Below are positions 62,965 through 64,000 of a stretch of 64,000 nt of DNA, in pieces (positions within the stretch are counted from its first letter, which is position 1; each line of letters starts with the position of its first letter). The position numbers and the translations under genes are program-made. Source of the stretch: Aptenodytes patagonicus (taxonomy: Eukaryota; Chordata; Aves; Sphenisciformes; Spheniscidae). The stretch spans positions 12,490,316-12,554,315 of the forward strand of contig NC_134955.1 of assembly GCF_965638725.1 (NCBI RefSeq). The letters are read 5' to 3'. The notes beneath the pieces are model-generated. The model worked only from the letters and a program-made list of their open reading frames with translations. It was not told where the DNA came from and did no database searches.

Positions 62965-64000
62965 TGTGTTTCAGCCTGCAGTGACTTTAATCAAAAATAA
63001 AACAAAACACACCCCAAAATAAAAACTGATCATTGAACCCCATAATGACTCACATATCATAGCTGGGAGATAGAATTAATGCTGCTGTAAATATGACTGA
63101 ATGTGTGTAGTGAGTAAATTTGCAGAAAGTATACTCAGTTGATGTTCCCAGGCATATTAAATTTGAGGTGCTTTGTGGTGCATTTAAATAGCGCTGTATT
63201 TTAAGAGTCAGGGTACTTGGTGAAACAAGTCAGCGAATTATTTCAGAAACAACAGAACTAATGACATCTTTCTGCACGTTTTTGTCTTTTGTCTTGAATC
63301 TCCCTAGTAGTGCTGCTACTGGACAAACAACAGGGTGTCTTGAATACTAACTTTTTTCCATATCAGGGTTGCTGGACAATATTTATTTGGGTTAAAGGCA
63401 GTTGATCACATAAACCTTGCTTCTATAGGAAACCTATCTGAAAGTAGCATTCTTACTTGCAAGAACATGATTTATTGTCACTTAAAAGAATATCTGCTTT
63501 CCTTTGTAATAGACACATTATAGTACGCTCCAGTTAATATTCTGGGCCTGCCACAACCTCAGAAGGGAGAGGTTGTGTTCTATTAATTTATTACGGGCTC
63601 ATAGTCAAGTGGCATTTAATTGTTTGCTAGGACATGAATGCAGCTCTGTTTTCTTCAATTATGCTCTAATTTCGAATAACCAGTTCCTTCAGTTTCCTAC
63701 AACTGCAAAGTATGGATTGAGGATTTTTTTTTTTAATTGTTATTTTCACTGCTAATGGTGCATGCACTGGAAATGCATTTTGATGTGTAAAATCTTGGCG
63801 GTGTAACTTATTTATGGGGCGGGAGATGGCAGTACAGAAATAGGTGATTTATCATGTAAGCGGAGAATCATACTTTATTCTTGCATTACAGTTTTAAAAG
63901 AATTATGTAAAAAAACTGAAAGAACATGTTCATTGTTTAAAATCACAAATTGATGTTTATTTTAGGCCTTTCTATTTGTTGATGTCTTTTTGTTTTAGTC
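62965..64000 (+). other. SBF2: SBF2 intron 1 (to the right edge)
   Basis: AT-rich intronic sequence with no recognised exon, repeat family or RNA gene. SBF2 continues to the right of the window. Confidence 0.7.

Noticed and set aside
50150-64000. Search for SBF2 exon 2 or a nested gene in the intron
   Set aside because: No segment encoding the expected continuation of the DENN region with splice borders was found.

Overview
The window looks like a piece of a bird nuclear genome. It has low coding density, AT-rich non-coding DNA broken by CpG islands, CR1 retrotransposon fragments (one with the typical avian 3' octamer ATTCTATG), a solo LTR of a common avian ERVL-like family, and intron-split vertebrate genes. 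I cannot name the species.

Three genes can be placed, and their order matches the known vertebrate neighbourhood AMPD3 - ADM - SBF2. (1) About 2.4-3.7 kb: a CpG island with a 22-nt first coding exon on the minus strand, read as the 5' end of AMPD3 (AMP deaminase 3); the rest lies left of the window. (2) 40.4-43.64 kb, minus strand: the complete four-exon ADM gene (adrenomedullin precursor, 182 aa), with TATA box, splice sites, signal peptide, PAMP, mature hormone and poly(A) signals. (3) 48.9-50.15 kb, plus strand: CpG-island promoter and first coding exon of SBF2 (MTMR13); everything from 50.15 kb to the right edge is SBF2 intron 1.

The rest is intergenic or intronic. It holds a CR1 fragment at 5.5 kb, an isolated GC-rich patch with three D-box-like sites at 9.5-9.7 kb, an ERVL-type solo LTR at 22.9-23.5 kb, an older antisense CR1 piece at 31.6-32.1 kb, a gene-less CpG island at 44.9-45.45 kb, and a tail-to-tail CR1 pair plus a ~105-bp tandem duplication at 61.7-63.0 kb. 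I found no tRNA, rRNA, CRISPR array or intact transposon ORF.

The most notable observations are: loss of the amidation-donor glycine after the PAMP peptide in an otherwise intact ADM; a perfect 28-bp-arm inverted repeat in the SBF2 promoter island; two CTCF-like motifs in convergent orientation on either side of ADM; and a NAGNAG acceptor in ADM. I did not find a wholly new multi-gene system. The three genes are ordinary neighbours, not a pathway.
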